This document shows positions 15,640 to 23,867 of a stretch of DNA of 33,406 nt, one piece after another. Under the pieces are notes generated by a model. That model had not been told where the DNA came from. It saw only the letters and a list, made by a program, of their open reading frames with translations, and searched no databases. The position numbers and the translations under genes are program-made. Position 1 is the stretch's first letter, and each line of letters opens with the position of its first letter. Source of the stretch: an archaeon UBA583 (GTDB taxonomy: Archaea > Nanobdellota > Nanobdellia > Woesearchaeales > UBA583); NCBI GenBank assembly GCA_002506365.1, contig DAXK01000018.1, positions 1-33,406 on the forward strand. Reading direction: 5' to 3'.

Positions 15640-16953
15640 ATGGTACTAACAGACTTAATCAATACAACCCTATCCCCAATCCTAATCTACATAATATTAT
15701 TACTTGGAAGTATTGGTGATACACTAATAGGAATAAACATATTTATCCACGGAGAACTCTTTTTCCTATCTGGAGCTTATTTATCAAGCATAGGATATTT
15801 AAACATTTTTTTAGTATATATATCATTAATAATAGGTGCCTTAATTGGAGATAACATAAGTTACTATTTAGGAACTAAACTTCAATTCAAATATAAAGAA
15901 AAATCTAAAGTTTTCAACCAAAAAAATCACAACAAAGTAAAACAACTATTTCAAAAACACGGAACTAAAGCAATTTTTTTCTCCAAATTTTTAGGACCAG
16001 TGGCATGGATTACTCCATTTGTAGCTGGAAACTTAAAATATAAATACAAAACTTTTGCCCTATACAACTTTTTAGGAATATTAGGAGGAATTGGACAATT
16101 TATGATTGTAGGATACTTTGGATCAATAATACTAAACTTATACATCTACACATTCTTCACAATAATAATATTCATAATCCTACTAATACTTGGATACAGA
16201 CTATTTATTAAAAATAAAGAAATAAAAAAAAGATACATAATAATTAAAATAATCTCATTAATAATAATAATATATTTTTTAGCAATAAGTTCATTTTACT
16301 TTATTTTTTATCCAAAAACTATAAATTATGATAATCAAGATTATGAAAATAATTTCACAGCTTTGAACCAAACACTAACACAATTTAATCAAAACCACAC
16401 ATATGCTGACAAAGTCCTAAAAAACTACGAGCACCCAATAAATATTATAATAATTACAAACAAATCAACAAACGAAATATTTAATCAAATAAATTGGACA
16501 GAAAACTTATTATTTTCTAAAGATGAAATTGGAATTAAAAAATTTGTAAAATTATTAACCTCAAAGGATGAAAATTTACCAATATCAGATTTTTATCTAA
16601 AAAACAAAACACCAGACTTTGCCTACCAAAACAAAGATGGAAACTTTATTCACAGAAATCACATAAGACTATGGAACATTGGAACTCTAAACCAAACTCA
16701 CCAAATCTTTTATGGATCAATAAGTGAAGATGATGGACTTTCAATAAGACTATACCAATTAATTCCAACAATTACTCACGACATAGAAATACTAATTGAT
16801 GAATCAAGAGAAAAATTAAAATCAAAAATAGAAAAAAATATCGAATCAGTAAGATTTGAATACATACAATTAAACGAAAATACATTAAACAAAGCAGACA
16901 CAACAAATAAAGACTATGTAACAGATGGTAAAACATTAGTAATTTATTATTAA
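15640..16953 (+). CDS. DedA-family membrane protein with LssY-like C-terminal domain
   Basis: A fusion of two known modules. Residues about 1-200 are a DedA/SNARE-associated domain: G-E-L-F-F-L-S-G-A-Y near 29-38, IIGALIGDNISYYLGTKL and FFSKFLGPVAWITPFVAGN, which match the conserved GxxxGDxxxYxxGr and F.RF.P..R...P..AG patterns. After two more hydrophobic segments, residues about 230-437 form an extracytoplasmic domain with RNHIRLW followed by ITHDIEILIDESREKL, as in the LssY C-terminal domain. DedA proteins move phospholipid or lipid-linked carriers across the membrane; pairing with a glycosyltransferase suggests envelope lipid or glycan work. Confidence 0.82.
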   Translation: MVLTDLINTTLSPILIYIILLLGSIGDTLIGINIFIHGELFFLSGAYLSSIGYLNIFLVYISLIIGALIGDNISYYLGTKLQFKYKEKSKVFNQKNHNKVKQLFQKHGTKAIFFSKFLGPVAWITPFVAGNLKYKYKTFALYNFLGILGGIGQFMIVGYFGSIILNLYIYTFFTIIIFIILLILGYRLFIKNKEIKKRYIIIKIISLIIIIYFLAISSFYFIFYPKTINYDNQDYENNFTALNQTLTQFNQNHTYADKVLKNYEHPINIIIITNKSTNEIFNQINWTENLLFSKDEIGIKKFVKLLTSKDENLPISDFYLKNKTPDFAYQNKDGNFIHRNHIRLWNIGTLNQTHQIFYGSISEDDGLSIRLYQLIPTITHDIEILIDESREKLKSKIEKNIESVRFEYIQLNENTLNKADTTNKDYVTDGKTLVIYY

Positions 16954-16964
16954 ATTATAATAAA
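16943..16964 (+). terminator. Stop-embedding hairpin of the DedA-LssY gene
   Basis: TTTATTAT (16943-16950) pairs with ATAATAAA (16957-16964). The six-base loop TAAATT begins with the stop codon. Confidence 0.5.
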
Positions 16965-16976
16965 AATTAAAAAATA

Positions 16977-16985
16977 ATTTAAAAT
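16977..16985 (+). promoter_or_regulatory. TATA-like box of the multicopper oxidase gene
   Basis: AATTTAAAA about 35 bases before the ATG at 17016. Confidence 0.4.
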
Positions 16986-17015
16986 TGAAACATAGAAATC
17001 CAACTAAAAAATAAA

Positions 17016-18626
17016 ATGAAATTAATTAAAATAAATAAAACACTAAAAAATAAGATTAAAAATAAGAAAATGAAACACAAAGATAAAATAAAAAAAATAT
17101 TATTTATAACTCCAATTATAATAATTCTACTATTAATTAGTATAAGTTTAATATTCACACTTTTCATACCAAGTAATTTAATTAATGAAAAAATAACTGA
17201 AAAACCATTTGGAAATACTCAATTATTAATTCCAGAACTAATTGATGCTAGAATCCAAAATAATTCAATCCATTTAACAATTCAAAAAGGAGAAAAAGAA
17301 TTTTATAATGGAATAAAAAGTGAAACTTACGGATACAATCAAAACTTTCTAGGTCCAACAATCCTAACTCACAATGGGGATGATTTAAATATGTCCTACG
17401 ATAATAAAATTGAAATTGAAACAACAATCCACAAACATGGATTACACATCCAAGGTTCAGTTGATGGTGGACCTCAAAATAAAATTTACCCAAATACTCC
17501 AAAAACAGAAATTCTGGAAATAAGACAAGAAGCATCAACAAACTGGTACCACCCACACATAATGGGAGAAACAGCAGCCCAAGTACACAAAGGACTAGCT
17601 GGAATGTTAATTGTAAAAGATAATCTTTCAGAAAATTACAACCTACCAAACAAGTACGGAATTAACGATATTCCACTAATAATCCAAGATAGACAATTTG
17701 TAAATGGTAAAATGGAATATACGGCAGGTTTAGATGAAGAAAGTTTTATAGGAGATACAATAATTATAAATGGAGATATCAACCCAGAACTAAAAGTACC
17801 AAAAGGTCTTGTAAGATTAAGATTTCTAAACGGTGCGAATGCACGTATTTTAACTTTAAAGTTTTCAGATAATAGACAATTCACAAAAATCGCAACAGAA
17901 GGAGGATTCCTAGATAACTCACTCCCAATAACAGAAATGATTATGGCAACAGGGGAAAGAAACGAAATTCTAGTAGACTTCTCAGACGGGAAACAAGTAT
18001 ACCTATTAACTGGAGATAATGAAGGATTAGACGGTCAAGAACTATTAAACCTACTAAGTGTAACTAAAAATGTTAAAATCTTAAAAATCTCAGTTGATGA
18101 AAGTCTTCCTACAAATAATAAACAACCACAAACAAAACTAAACAATATAAAATACCATAATGAAAACCAAGTAAAAGTAATAAGAACATTCAACTTAGGA
18201 ATGGGTGGCGAAGGTGGAGAAGAAAATAATGAAAATGAAAATCAAGTTCAAAACCAAAACATAACCCAAATGATGACAATGGATATGGCAACAGGTCAAA
18301 TGATGACAATCAATGGCGTTTCAATGGACATGAATGTAATAAATGAAAAAGTAAAACTAGGTGACTTAGAAAAATGGATAATCAACTCTGGTGAAGGAGT
18401 ACACCCATTTCACTTACACGGAGCATCATTTCAAATAATCTCTCAAGATGGACTAAAACCAAAACAAGAAGATAAAGGTTGGAAAGATGTAGTTTTAGTT
18501 CAAGACTCAGCAGAAATACTAGTTAAATTTGATTTTGTAGCAACCAAAGAAAATCCATACATGTATCACTGCCACATATTAGAACACGAAGACATGGGGA
18601 TGATGGGACAATTTACAGTACAATAA
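17016..18626 (+). CDS. Membrane-anchored multicopper oxidase (CueO/bilirubin oxidase-like)
   Basis: Oxidises a substrate, possibly Cu(I), and reduces O2 to water on the outside of the cell. A basic N terminus is followed by one hydrophobic anchor (about residues 29-51). All four copper-ligand motifs are intact: HKHGLH (139-144), WYHPH (177-181), HPFHLHG (463-469) and HCHILEHEDMGM (518-529), with Met-529 as likely axial ligand of the type 1 copper. A Met-rich stretch (QMMTMDMATGQMMTI, about 422-436) resembles the Cu(I)-binding insert of CueO-type cuprous oxidases, and a Gly/Glu/Asn linker precedes it. The presence of an O2-using enzyme implies at least occasional exposure to oxygen. A start at 17070 is possible. 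Confidence 0.93.
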   Translation: MKLIKINKTLKNKIKNKKMKHKDKIKKILFITPIIIILLLISISLIFTLFIPSNLINEKITEKPFGNTQLLIPELIDARIQNNSIHLTIQKGEKEFYNGIKSETYGYNQNFLGPTILTHNGDDLNMSYDNKIEIETTIHKHGLHIQGSVDGGPQNKIYPNTPKTEILEIRQEASTNWYHPHIMGETAAQVHKGLAGMLIVKDNLSENYNLPNKYGINDIPLIIQDRQFVNGKMEYTAGLDEESFIGDTIIINGDINPELKVPKGLVRLRFLNGANARILTLKFSDNRQFTKIATEGGFLDNSLPITEMIMATGERNEILVDFSDGKQVYLLTGDNEGLDGQELLNLLSVTKNVKILKISVDESLPTNNKQPQTKLNNIKYHNENQVKVIRTFNLGMGGEGGEENNENENQVQNQNITQMMTMDMATGQMMTINGVSMDMNVINEKVKLGDLEKWIINSGEGVHPFHLHGASFQIISQDGLKPKQEDKGWKDVVLVQDSAEILVKFDFVATKENPYMYHCHILEHEDMGMMGQFTVQ

Positions 18627-18697
18627 ATAAACTCGAACATTTAAGTGTAGTTAAAATATATACTTATCATCTACGAATTATTAAGTTAACAATAAAT

Positions 18698-18706
18698 AAT
18701 TTAAAT
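18698..18706 (+). promoter_or_regulatory. TATA box of the SUMF1-like lipoprotein gene
   Basis: AATTTAAAT centred about 26 bases before the ATG at 18728. Confidence 0.55.
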
Positions 18707-18727
18707 CAAAATTAAAATAATTAATAT

Positions 18728-20161
18728 ATGAGATTTACAAATTTAAAAATAAAAGAAATTTCCAAAAAAACATTAAGTTTGGGAATTATAGCAAGTATTG
18801 GATTAGGTTTAGCAGGATGTTCAAACAACATAGCTAACTCTGACACCTTAAATAAAAATAATTTATCAAAAGAAGAATTTGAAAAAAGAGATATGCCAGA
18901 CATTGAAAATATGTCTAATCTTGAAAATATTCCAAAACTAGAAAATATTCCAAAACTAGAAAATATGCCAGATAATTTACCTGAAAACATAGAAGAATTA
19001 TCTATGGAAGAAAGAAAAAAATTAAGAGAGGGAATGGTTAATTCTGGAGGACAAAAACCTCAAATAACACCTGAAAATACTCAAAATAATAGACCAACAC
19101 AAGGTCAAAAACCAAATTTAAACAATAATACAACTCAAAAATATGATAAAATTGATACATCAAACTTAAATATTGAAAAACAAATTTCAATTGATAATAA
19201 TAATTTAGAATTCGCATTAGTCCCAACAGACGGGCAAACGCCTGAATTTGAAATGGCTACAACTGAAACAACATACGAGCAATATTTAATTTTTCTAAAT
19301 TCAGCATATAAAGATGGATTTATAACATACGATGAACAAACTCAAATAATTTCAGATGAAAATGGAAACTCCATGACAAATCTAGGAGGAAGTAGAGTTG
19401 TAAAAGATCATCAAAAAGATGGAACATATGATGAACTTGATATGGAAAATCCATTAAATATTAATTTTATTGAATATGATAAAACAACTGATTCATTTTA
19501 TATTGAAGACCCTAAAGATGTAAATTGGGAAAAATATTTTGATTCAACACTATATCCTAATGTAGTGGATAAATTTGATGACTGGAGAGAAATTAGCGGA
19601 AATGTAAATGGTAGATACGCAGCAGAAGATGATGCAGATGGACTAATGCCAACAATTGAAGAAATTAAAACATGGCCAGCAAATTTCATTAGATATTACG
19701 GAGCACAAGCTTTCGCTGATTACTACGGATATGATTTACCAACTGCGAGCCAATGGTTTTTAGCAGCAAAAGGTGGAGCAAATTTCCAATATGGAACTTC
19801 TGATGGTACAATTAATAGAGATGTAGCTTGGATTAACGAAGATGGACCTGGATTCCCACCATATTCTGGACACATCCAACCTGCTAAATCAAAACAAGCA
19901 AATCCATTAGGAATTTATAATTTAGGTGGAAATGTATGGGAATGGACAAAAGATTGGTACAGAGGAACAGAAACTTTTGCAATGAATAAAGAATTTGAAA
20001 ATTATTATATATCAGACACACCAGAAAACCCTGAACACCTAAAAGGATTACTTGGAGGTTCATTTAACTATTTTCCACAAACAATGAGTATTGATTGGGT
20101 TCATGCGGCTAAACCAAGTGTTGGAAACGACCACTTTGGATTTAGAGTTGTAAAAAAATAA
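18728..20161 (+). CDS. SUMF1/FGE-sulfatase-like domain lipoprotein
   Basis: An exported lipoprotein of 477 aa: signal residues 1-30, lipobox LAGC with Cys-31. A low-complexity tether follows, with LENIPK-type repeats (about 58-80) and a Gln/Asn/Pro-rich stretch. From about residue 160 the formylglycine-generating-enzyme-like fold appears: TTETTYEQYLIFLN, LPTASQWFLAAKGG, NPLGIYNLGGNVWEWTKDW, LLGGSF and a final HFGFRVVKK. The lipobox cysteine is the only Cys, so the two catalytic cysteines of true FGE are absent. It is therefore unlikely to make formylglycine; other members of the fold use it as an iron-dependent oxygenase or binding module. It follows the multicopper oxidase but has its own TATA box. 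Confidence 0.85.
   Translation: MRFTNLKIKEISKKTLSLGIIASIGLGLAGCSNNIANSDTLNKNNLSKEEFEKRDMPDIENMSNLENIPKLENIPKLENMPDNLPENIEELSMEERKKLREGMVNSGGQKPQITPENTQNNRPTQGQKPNLNNNTTQKYDKIDTSNLNIEKQISIDNNNLEFALVPTDGQTPEFEMATTETTYEQYLIFLNSAYKDGFITYDEQTQIISDENGNSMTNLGGSRVVKDHQKDGTYDELDMENPLNINFIEYDKTTDSFYIEDPKDVNWEKYFDSTLYPNVVDKFDDWREISGNVNGRYAAEDDADGLMPTIEEIKTWPANFIRYYGAQAFADYYGYDLPTASQWFLAAKGGANFQYGTSDGTINRDVAWINEDGPGFPPYSGHIQPAKSKQANPLGIYNLGGNVWEWTKDWYRGTETFAMNKEFENYYISDTPENPEHLKGLLGGSFNYFPQTMSIDWVHAAKPSVGNDHFGFRVVKK
18923..18970 (+). repeat. 18-bp in-frame tandem repeat in the lipoprotein tether
   Basis: GAAAATATTCCAAAACTA occurs twice in tandem (18923-18958) and a third degenerate copy follows, encoding repeated LENIPK. 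Copy number would change tether length by six residues without a frameshift. Confidence 0.75.
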
Positions 20162-20189
20162 AAAATAACATAAAAAATAACATAAATGG

Positions 20190-20220
20190 TATAATTAAAT
20201 AAATATTTTATTTAATTATA
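20190..20220. terminator. Strong 14-bp hairpin between convergent genes
   Basis: Bases 20190-20203 pair perfectly with 20207-20220 around a TAT loop. It lies after the SUMF1-like gene and before the end of the opposing small membrane protein gene, so it probably works both ways. Confidence 0.65.
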
Positions 20221-20256
20221 ATCAATGCTTAAAATAAATACTCACTACATATAAAT

Positions 20257-20538
20257 TTAATCACAACCAAAATGAAAAGCAAACTTAATTGCCTTTTTCC
20301 CAATAAAATAAAAAACTAAAAACCCTAATAAAATATAAACATAATAAATTTCAAAATTTTTAAAACCCAAACTAATATACAAAAAATGAATTAACCCAAT
20401 TAAAACAAACAAACTAAAAAAAGAATAAATTGTTAAACAAACTTTTTCAAGTTTTTCAAGATTTAACTTAATATCTACATTTTTTTTAGTTTTATTAGAT
20501 TTAACTACTGGTTTTAAATTTGGTTTAATTGTTTTCAT
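20257..20538 (-). CDS. Small two-helix membrane protein (93 aa)
   Basis: I do not recognise it. The first 35 residues are soluble and strongly basic (NLKPVVKSNKTKKNVDIKL), followed by two hydrophobic helices (LTIYSFFSLFVLIGLIHFLYI, about 35-55, and YYVYILLGFLVFYFI, about 65-79) and a short tail ending in HFGCD. The basic segment should face the cytoplasm and could touch nucleic acid or lipid head groups. A clear TATA box about 26 bases upstream (GTATATAAAC on the - strand) supports the start. Confidence 0.65.
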   Translation of the reverse strand: MKTIKPNLKPVVKSNKTKKNVDIKLNLEKLEKVCLTIYSFFSLFVLIGLIHFLYISLGFKNFEIYYVYILLGFLVFYFIGKKAIKFAFHFGCD

Positions 20539-20558
20539 AATAATTACACAAATTCAAA

Positions 20559-20568
20559 GTTTATATAC
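20559..20568 (-). promoter_or_regulatory. TATA box of the two-helix membrane protein gene
   Basis: GTATATAAAC on the - strand, about 26 bases before the start at 20538. Confidence 0.6.
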
Positions 20569-20626
20569 ATTTCCTAAAAAAAAATCTTAAAATAACTAAA
20601 ATAAATCAAAATTAAGGTAAAATAAG

Positions 20627-20645
20627 AAATATTATCGAAATATTT
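20627..20645. promoter_or_regulatory. Inverted repeat overlapping a TATA box, operator candidate
   Basis: AAATATT-ATCGA-AATATTT is a perfect 7-bp inverted repeat whose right half overlaps the TATA box TATTTATAA (20641-20649) of the hydrolase gene. A protein bound here would block TBP, a common archaeal repression layout. Confidence 0.45.
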
Positions 20646-20649
20646 ATAA
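20641..20649 (+). promoter_or_regulatory. TATA box of the DUF2235-like hydrolase gene
   Basis: TATTTATAA centred about 27 bases before the ATG at 20672. Confidence 0.55.
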
Positions 20650-20671
20650 TAAAAAAGTTTTAAATTTAATT

Positions 20672-21553
20672 ATGAGTCGAAACATTCTACTTTTACTTGA
20701 CGGAACTTGTCAAAATATAACTGGACAAATTCCAACAACAATAGGAAATTTAGAATTAAAAATTACAAACAATAATTTTCAACAAACAAAATACACCCAA
20801 GGAATAGCAACATTCCCAAACAATAAGCTAGGAGTTTCATTTGGAACTAAACTAGACAAACTAACAGTTTACCCAAACCTTGATTATTTAGACCAAATTG
20901 GACTTACTAGTGATGATAAATTATCAATAGTTGGTTACTCTCGTGGAGGAGAAAGTGCAAAAAGAATAATTCAACACCTTGACAAAAATAACGTAAAAAT
21001 TGAATCATTTATAGCGCTAGAAGCAGTTGATATCACAAAACACCTACCAATCACAAATTTATTAGGAATTAATTTAAACAAACCAACTAATCTAGAAAAT
21101 GTTAAAGAAATTATCCACTATAAAACATTAAACGAATCAAGACCAGCTTATATGACTTCAAACATAGTTGGAGATAATGTTCAAAATATATGGGTTCCAA
21201 CAAACCACACAAGACTTGGTGGAGCAAGAGCAAATTTTTTATACTCAAGAGAACTAAGTTACTTACTTTTAGACGAAATTTCTCAAATACTACAAACACA
21301 AGGATTTGAGTTTAGTCAAGGACTCCAATTTGAAGTTAATTGTGATAAATTAGTAGACTTAGAAAAAACTCACTTATTCAAAAGATACAAAATTCCAAAA
21401 AAAGAAGATAAATACCACATTATGATAAAAAAAAATCTTGAAAATCCACAATACCAAATTAAAAACCCACACATAACATTTAACGACATTGAAGATAACC
21501 AATTTGTAAAATTAAATCCAATCACAAAAAAATATACACAAATAAAAGAATAA
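20672..21553 (+). CDS. DUF2235-like alpha/beta hydrolase (Tle1-related)
   Basis: A predicted alpha/beta hydrolase of 293 aa. The start NILLLLDGTCQN matches the DUF2235 opening (fDGT.n), followed by a YTQGIAT segment. The nucleophile elbow is GYSRGG (Ser-90), where DUF2235 has GfSRGA. A candidate acid is Asp-120 (ALEAVD), and the likely catalytic His-179 lies in IWVPTNHTRLGG, equivalent to the family's wFpGvHsdVGG. Studied relatives include type VI secretion phospholipases, but this one has no signal peptide and no secretion genes nearby, so its substrate is unknown. An inverted repeat overlapping its TATA box suggests repression. Confidence 0.72.
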   Translation: MSRNILLLLDGTCQNITGQIPTTIGNLELKITNNNFQQTKYTQGIATFPNNKLGVSFGTKLDKLTVYPNLDYLDQIGLTSDDKLSIVGYSRGGESAKRIIQHLDKNNVKIESFIALEAVDITKHLPITNLLGINLNKPTNLENVKEIIHYKTLNESRPAYMTSNIVGDNVQNIWVPTNHTRLGGARANFLYSRELSYLLLDEISQILQTQGFEFSQGLQFEVNCDKLVDLEKTHLFKRYKIPKKEDKYHIMIKKNLENPQYQIKNPHITFNDIEDNQFVKLNPITKKYTQIKE

Positions 21554-21593
21554 ATAAGTTAAAAATATCAAAAACAAGTAAATTTACTTATTT
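21552..21593 (+). terminator. Terminator-like hairpin after the hydrolase gene
   Basis: AAATAAGT (21552-21559, overlapping the stop) can pair with ACTTATTT (21586-21593). Inside lies the perfect palindrome AAGTAAATTTACTT (21576-21589), followed by a T run. Confidence 0.45.
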
Positions 21594-21648
21594 TTCATTA
21601 AAATCTTGTAACAAATATTATACTAATTTATAGAATAACACTTTTAAA

Positions 21649-21680
21649 CCATAAATCATTCATATTACTTTTATATAAAC
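21649..21680 (+). promoter_or_regulatory. Promoter region of ackA
   Basis: CCATAAATC at about 21649-21657 has the usual spacing of a TATA box to the ATG at 21684. The better match, TTATATAAAC (21671-21680), is only about ten bases away, too close for a conventional leaderless start. Confidence 0.35.
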
Positions 21681-21683
21681 AAA

Positions 21684-22868
21684 ATGGATGTATTAGTAAT
21701 TAATTGTGGAAGTTCATCATTGAAATTTCAATTAACAAACCCAGAGAATGAAGACGTTAAAATTGACGGAATTGTAGAAAAGATTGGAATCGAAGGTTCT
21801 TTTATTAAATACAAATTTAATGGTGAAAAAGGAGAAGTTAAAGAAAACTTTGCTGACCATAAACAAGCTTTATCAAAAGTATTTGCTATTTTTGAAGAAT
21901 TAAAAGTAGTTGAATCCTTAGAACAAATTACTGCAATTGGACACAGAGTAGTTCACGGTGGAGAATTATACGACAAATCAGTTTTAATTGATGAAGACGT
22001 TAAAGCAAACATTGAAGAATTATCTGAGCTTGCGCCTTTACACAATCCAGCTAATTTATTAGGAATTGTAACATGTGAAGAATTAATGCCAAATGCTAAA
22101 CAAGTTGCAGTATTTGATACAGCATTCCATCAAACAATGCCTGAAGAATCATACATTTATTCAATTCCATACAAATACTATGAGAATAATAAAATTAGAA
22201 AATATGGATTCCACGGAACATCTCACTATTTTGTTTCTAGAAGATTAGCTGAAATTGAAAACAAACCAGTTGAAGAATTAAACATTGTAACATGTCACCT
22301 AGGAAACGGTGCTTCAATGTCTGCTATTGAAGGTGGAAAATCAATTGATACAACTATGGGATTCACACCTTTAGAAGGATTAACAATGGGAACTAGATCA
22401 GGAGATGTAGATCCAGCAGTTATTACATACTTAATGGATAAAGAAAACTTATCAGCAAAGCAAGTATCAAACATTTTAAACAAAGAATCAGGATTATTAG
22501 GAATCTCAGGAATTTCATCTGACTGTAGAGACATCGAAGATGCAGCTGCTGAAGGAAACAAGAGAGCTCAATTAGCTTTAGATAGATTAGTTTATGTTGC
22601 TAAAAAGAATTTAGGTTCTTATATGACAATTATGAACGGAATTGATGCAATTATTTTCACTGCAGGATTAGGAGAAAATGCAATTGAATTAAGAGAAGCA
22701 ATTTGTAAAAATTTAGACCATTTAGGTGTTGAATTTGATTCAGAAGCAAACAAATGTAGAGGAAAAGAACAATTAATCTCTACAAAAGATTCAAAAGTTA
22801 AAGTATACGTAATTCCAACTAATGAAGAATTAGTAATTGCGCAAGACACATTTAAACTTACACAGTAA
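21684..22868 (+). CDS. ackA: Acetate kinase
   Basis: Interconverts acetyl phosphate + ADP and acetate + ATP. Family signatures are complete over 394 aa: VLVINCGSSSLKFQL (residues 3-17), HRVVHGGE, FDTAFHQTMP, KYGFHGTSHYF, the phosphate-binding CHLGNGAS, TMGFTPLEGLTMGTRSGDVDP-type sequence, and IIFTAGLGENA near the C terminus. Most archaea instead use ADP-forming acetyl-CoA synthetase, so an AckA suggests acetate/acetyl-phosphate metabolism of bacterial type. No phosphotransacetylase is in the window. Its last codons lie in a 13-bp tandem duplication that continues past the stop, directly before the recombinase region. The strongest TATA-like sequence lies unusually close to the ATG. Confidence 0.97.
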   Translation: MDVLVINCGSSSLKFQLTNPENEDVKIDGIVEKIGIEGSFIKYKFNGEKGEVKENFADHKQALSKVFAIFEELKVVESLEQITAIGHRVVHGGELYDKSVLIDEDVKANIEELSELAPLHNPANLLGIVTCEELMPNAKQVAVFDTAFHQTMPEESYIYSIPYKYYENNKIRKYGFHGTSHYFVSRRLAEIENKPVEELNIVTCHLGNGASMSAIEGGKSIDTTMGFTPLEGLTMGTRSGDVDPAVITYLMDKENLSAKQVSNILNKESGLLGISGISSDCRDIEDAAAEGNKRAQLALDRLVYVAKKNLGSYMTIMNGIDAIIFTAGLGENAIELREAICKNLDHLGVEFDSEANKCRGKEQLISTKDSKVKVYVIPTNEELVIAQDTFKLTQ

Positions 22869-22886
22869 ACTTACACAGTAAACTTA
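22854..22886 (+). repeat. 13-bp tandem duplication across the ackA stop codon
   Basis: AAACTTACACAGT occurs at 22854-22866 and again at 22867-22879, followed by AAACTTA. The first copy encodes the last AckA residues (KLTQ). It could be a replication slip or a trace of integration at the 3' end of ackA. Confidence 0.8.
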
Positions 22887-22893
22887 AATGTAT

Positions 22894-22926
22894 AATAATT
22901 TAATTTATTAAATTATTTTTTTATTT
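22894..22926 (+). terminator. ackA terminator
   Basis: AATAATTTAAT (22894-22904) and ATTAAATTATT (22907-22917) form a perfect 11-bp stem with a two-base loop, followed by a run of T. It is the clearest hairpin-plus-T-run in the window. Confidence 0.65.
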
Positions 22927-22989
22927 CTAAAATAAAAATTAAACTTTAATAGTAAATATATTATTTTCACACTTTTAATACAAAAATAC

Positions 22990-23826
22990 TCACAATTCAT
23001 CAAACGGACTAATTATATTTTCTAAAACAGAAGTTGCAACTTTTGTATAAATCATAGTAGTTTCAATTTTAGAATGTCCAAGTAATTTTTGAATAATTCT
23101 AATATCAGTCCCATTTTCAAGTAAATGTGTTGCAAAACTATGTCTAAACATATGAGTTGTCACATTTTTATCTAAGCATTTACTAGCTTTTGTAATAATA
23201 TTTTGAATACTTTTAGAACTATACTTTGAACCTCTATTTGTTTCAAATAAATATTTTGATTTGAATTCATTTTCACACAAATATTTAATTAAATGTTTTT
23301 TAATATTGGAAGATAATAAAGTATATCTATCCTTTTTTCCTTTTCCTAAACTAACTTTAACTAAATTTCTTTCACTTTCAATATCAGATCTTTTCATATT
23401 AATTAATTCATTTAATCTAATACCAGTTGAATATAAAAATTCAATCATAAGTTTATGTTTATGATTTGAGATATTATTTAAAATTAATTTAATTTCATTT
23501 TTCGATAAAACTTTAGGAAGTGTTGATTCTTTTTTTGGTTTTAAAATAATCTTAAAATCAACATTTAATTTTAAAACATCTTTTAATAAAAATAAGATTG
23601 AAGCAGAGTATATTCTTATTGTATTATTTGATTTATTCAATTTATTTAATAACAATAAATACGCTTTAGCAGAGATTTCATCAGGTTTAGTATCCTTTTG
23701 TTTAACAAATTTCAAATAATTAGAAATACAATTCAAATAAGTTTTTTTTGTGGCCTTTGTAAAACCTCTTAAAATCATCAATTCATTAACTTTTATAATT
23801 ATTTTTTCAAATTTTTTATTTATCAT
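22990..23826 (-). CDS. Tyrosine recombinase (XerA/XerC-like integrase)
   Basis: A site-specific recombinase of 278 aa with an N-terminal SAM-like core-binding domain (about 1-90) and a complete catalytic domain. Catalytic residues: Arg-137 (STGIRLNEL), Lys in SLGKGKKDRY (about 162-164), His-225 and Arg-228 (HMFRHSFATHLL), His-251 (LLGHS) and nucleophile Tyr-260 (TTMIYTK). It ends SPFDEL with a TGA stop. There is no insertion before the HxxR box, so it is not a standard integron IntI; it is of the size of XerA/XerC proteins. It lies between ackA and an array of + strand genes separated by related folded repeats, facing away from them. Chromosome dimer resolution is the alternative role. Confidence 0.9.
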   Translation of the reverse strand: MINKKFEKIIIKVNELMILRGFTKATKKTYLNCISNYLKFVKQKDTKPDEISAKAYLLLLNKLNKSNNTIRIYSASILFLLKDVLKLNVDFKIILKPKKESTLPKVLSKNEIKLILNNISNHKHKLMIEFLYSTGIRLNELINMKRSDIESERNLVKVSLGKGKKDRYTLLSSNIKKHLIKYLCENEFKSKYLFETNRGSKYSSKSIQNIITKASKCLDKNVTTHMFRHSFATHLLENGTDIRIIQKLLGHSKIETTMIYTKVATSVLENIISPFDEL

Positions 23827-23848
23827 AAAGTATAACTCATTTAGAAAT

Positions 23849-23861
23849 AATATAAATTTAA
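23849..23861 (-). promoter_or_regulatory. TATA region of the recombinase gene
   Basis: TAAATTTATATTA on the - strand, centred near 28 bases before the start at 23826. Confidence 0.45.
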
Positions 23862-23867
23862 AGTTCG

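Noticed and set aside
20672..21553. Type VI secretion effector
   Set aside because: Although the fold family includes Tle1, no secretion, VgrG or immunity gene is nearby and the organism appears archaeal.
22990..23826. Standard integron integrase (IntI)
   Set aside because: The IntI-specific insertion between the GKGxKxR region and the HxxRHSFATHLL box is absent; length and sequence fit XerA/XerC-like recombinases. The integron-like idea is kept only as a layout hypothesis.
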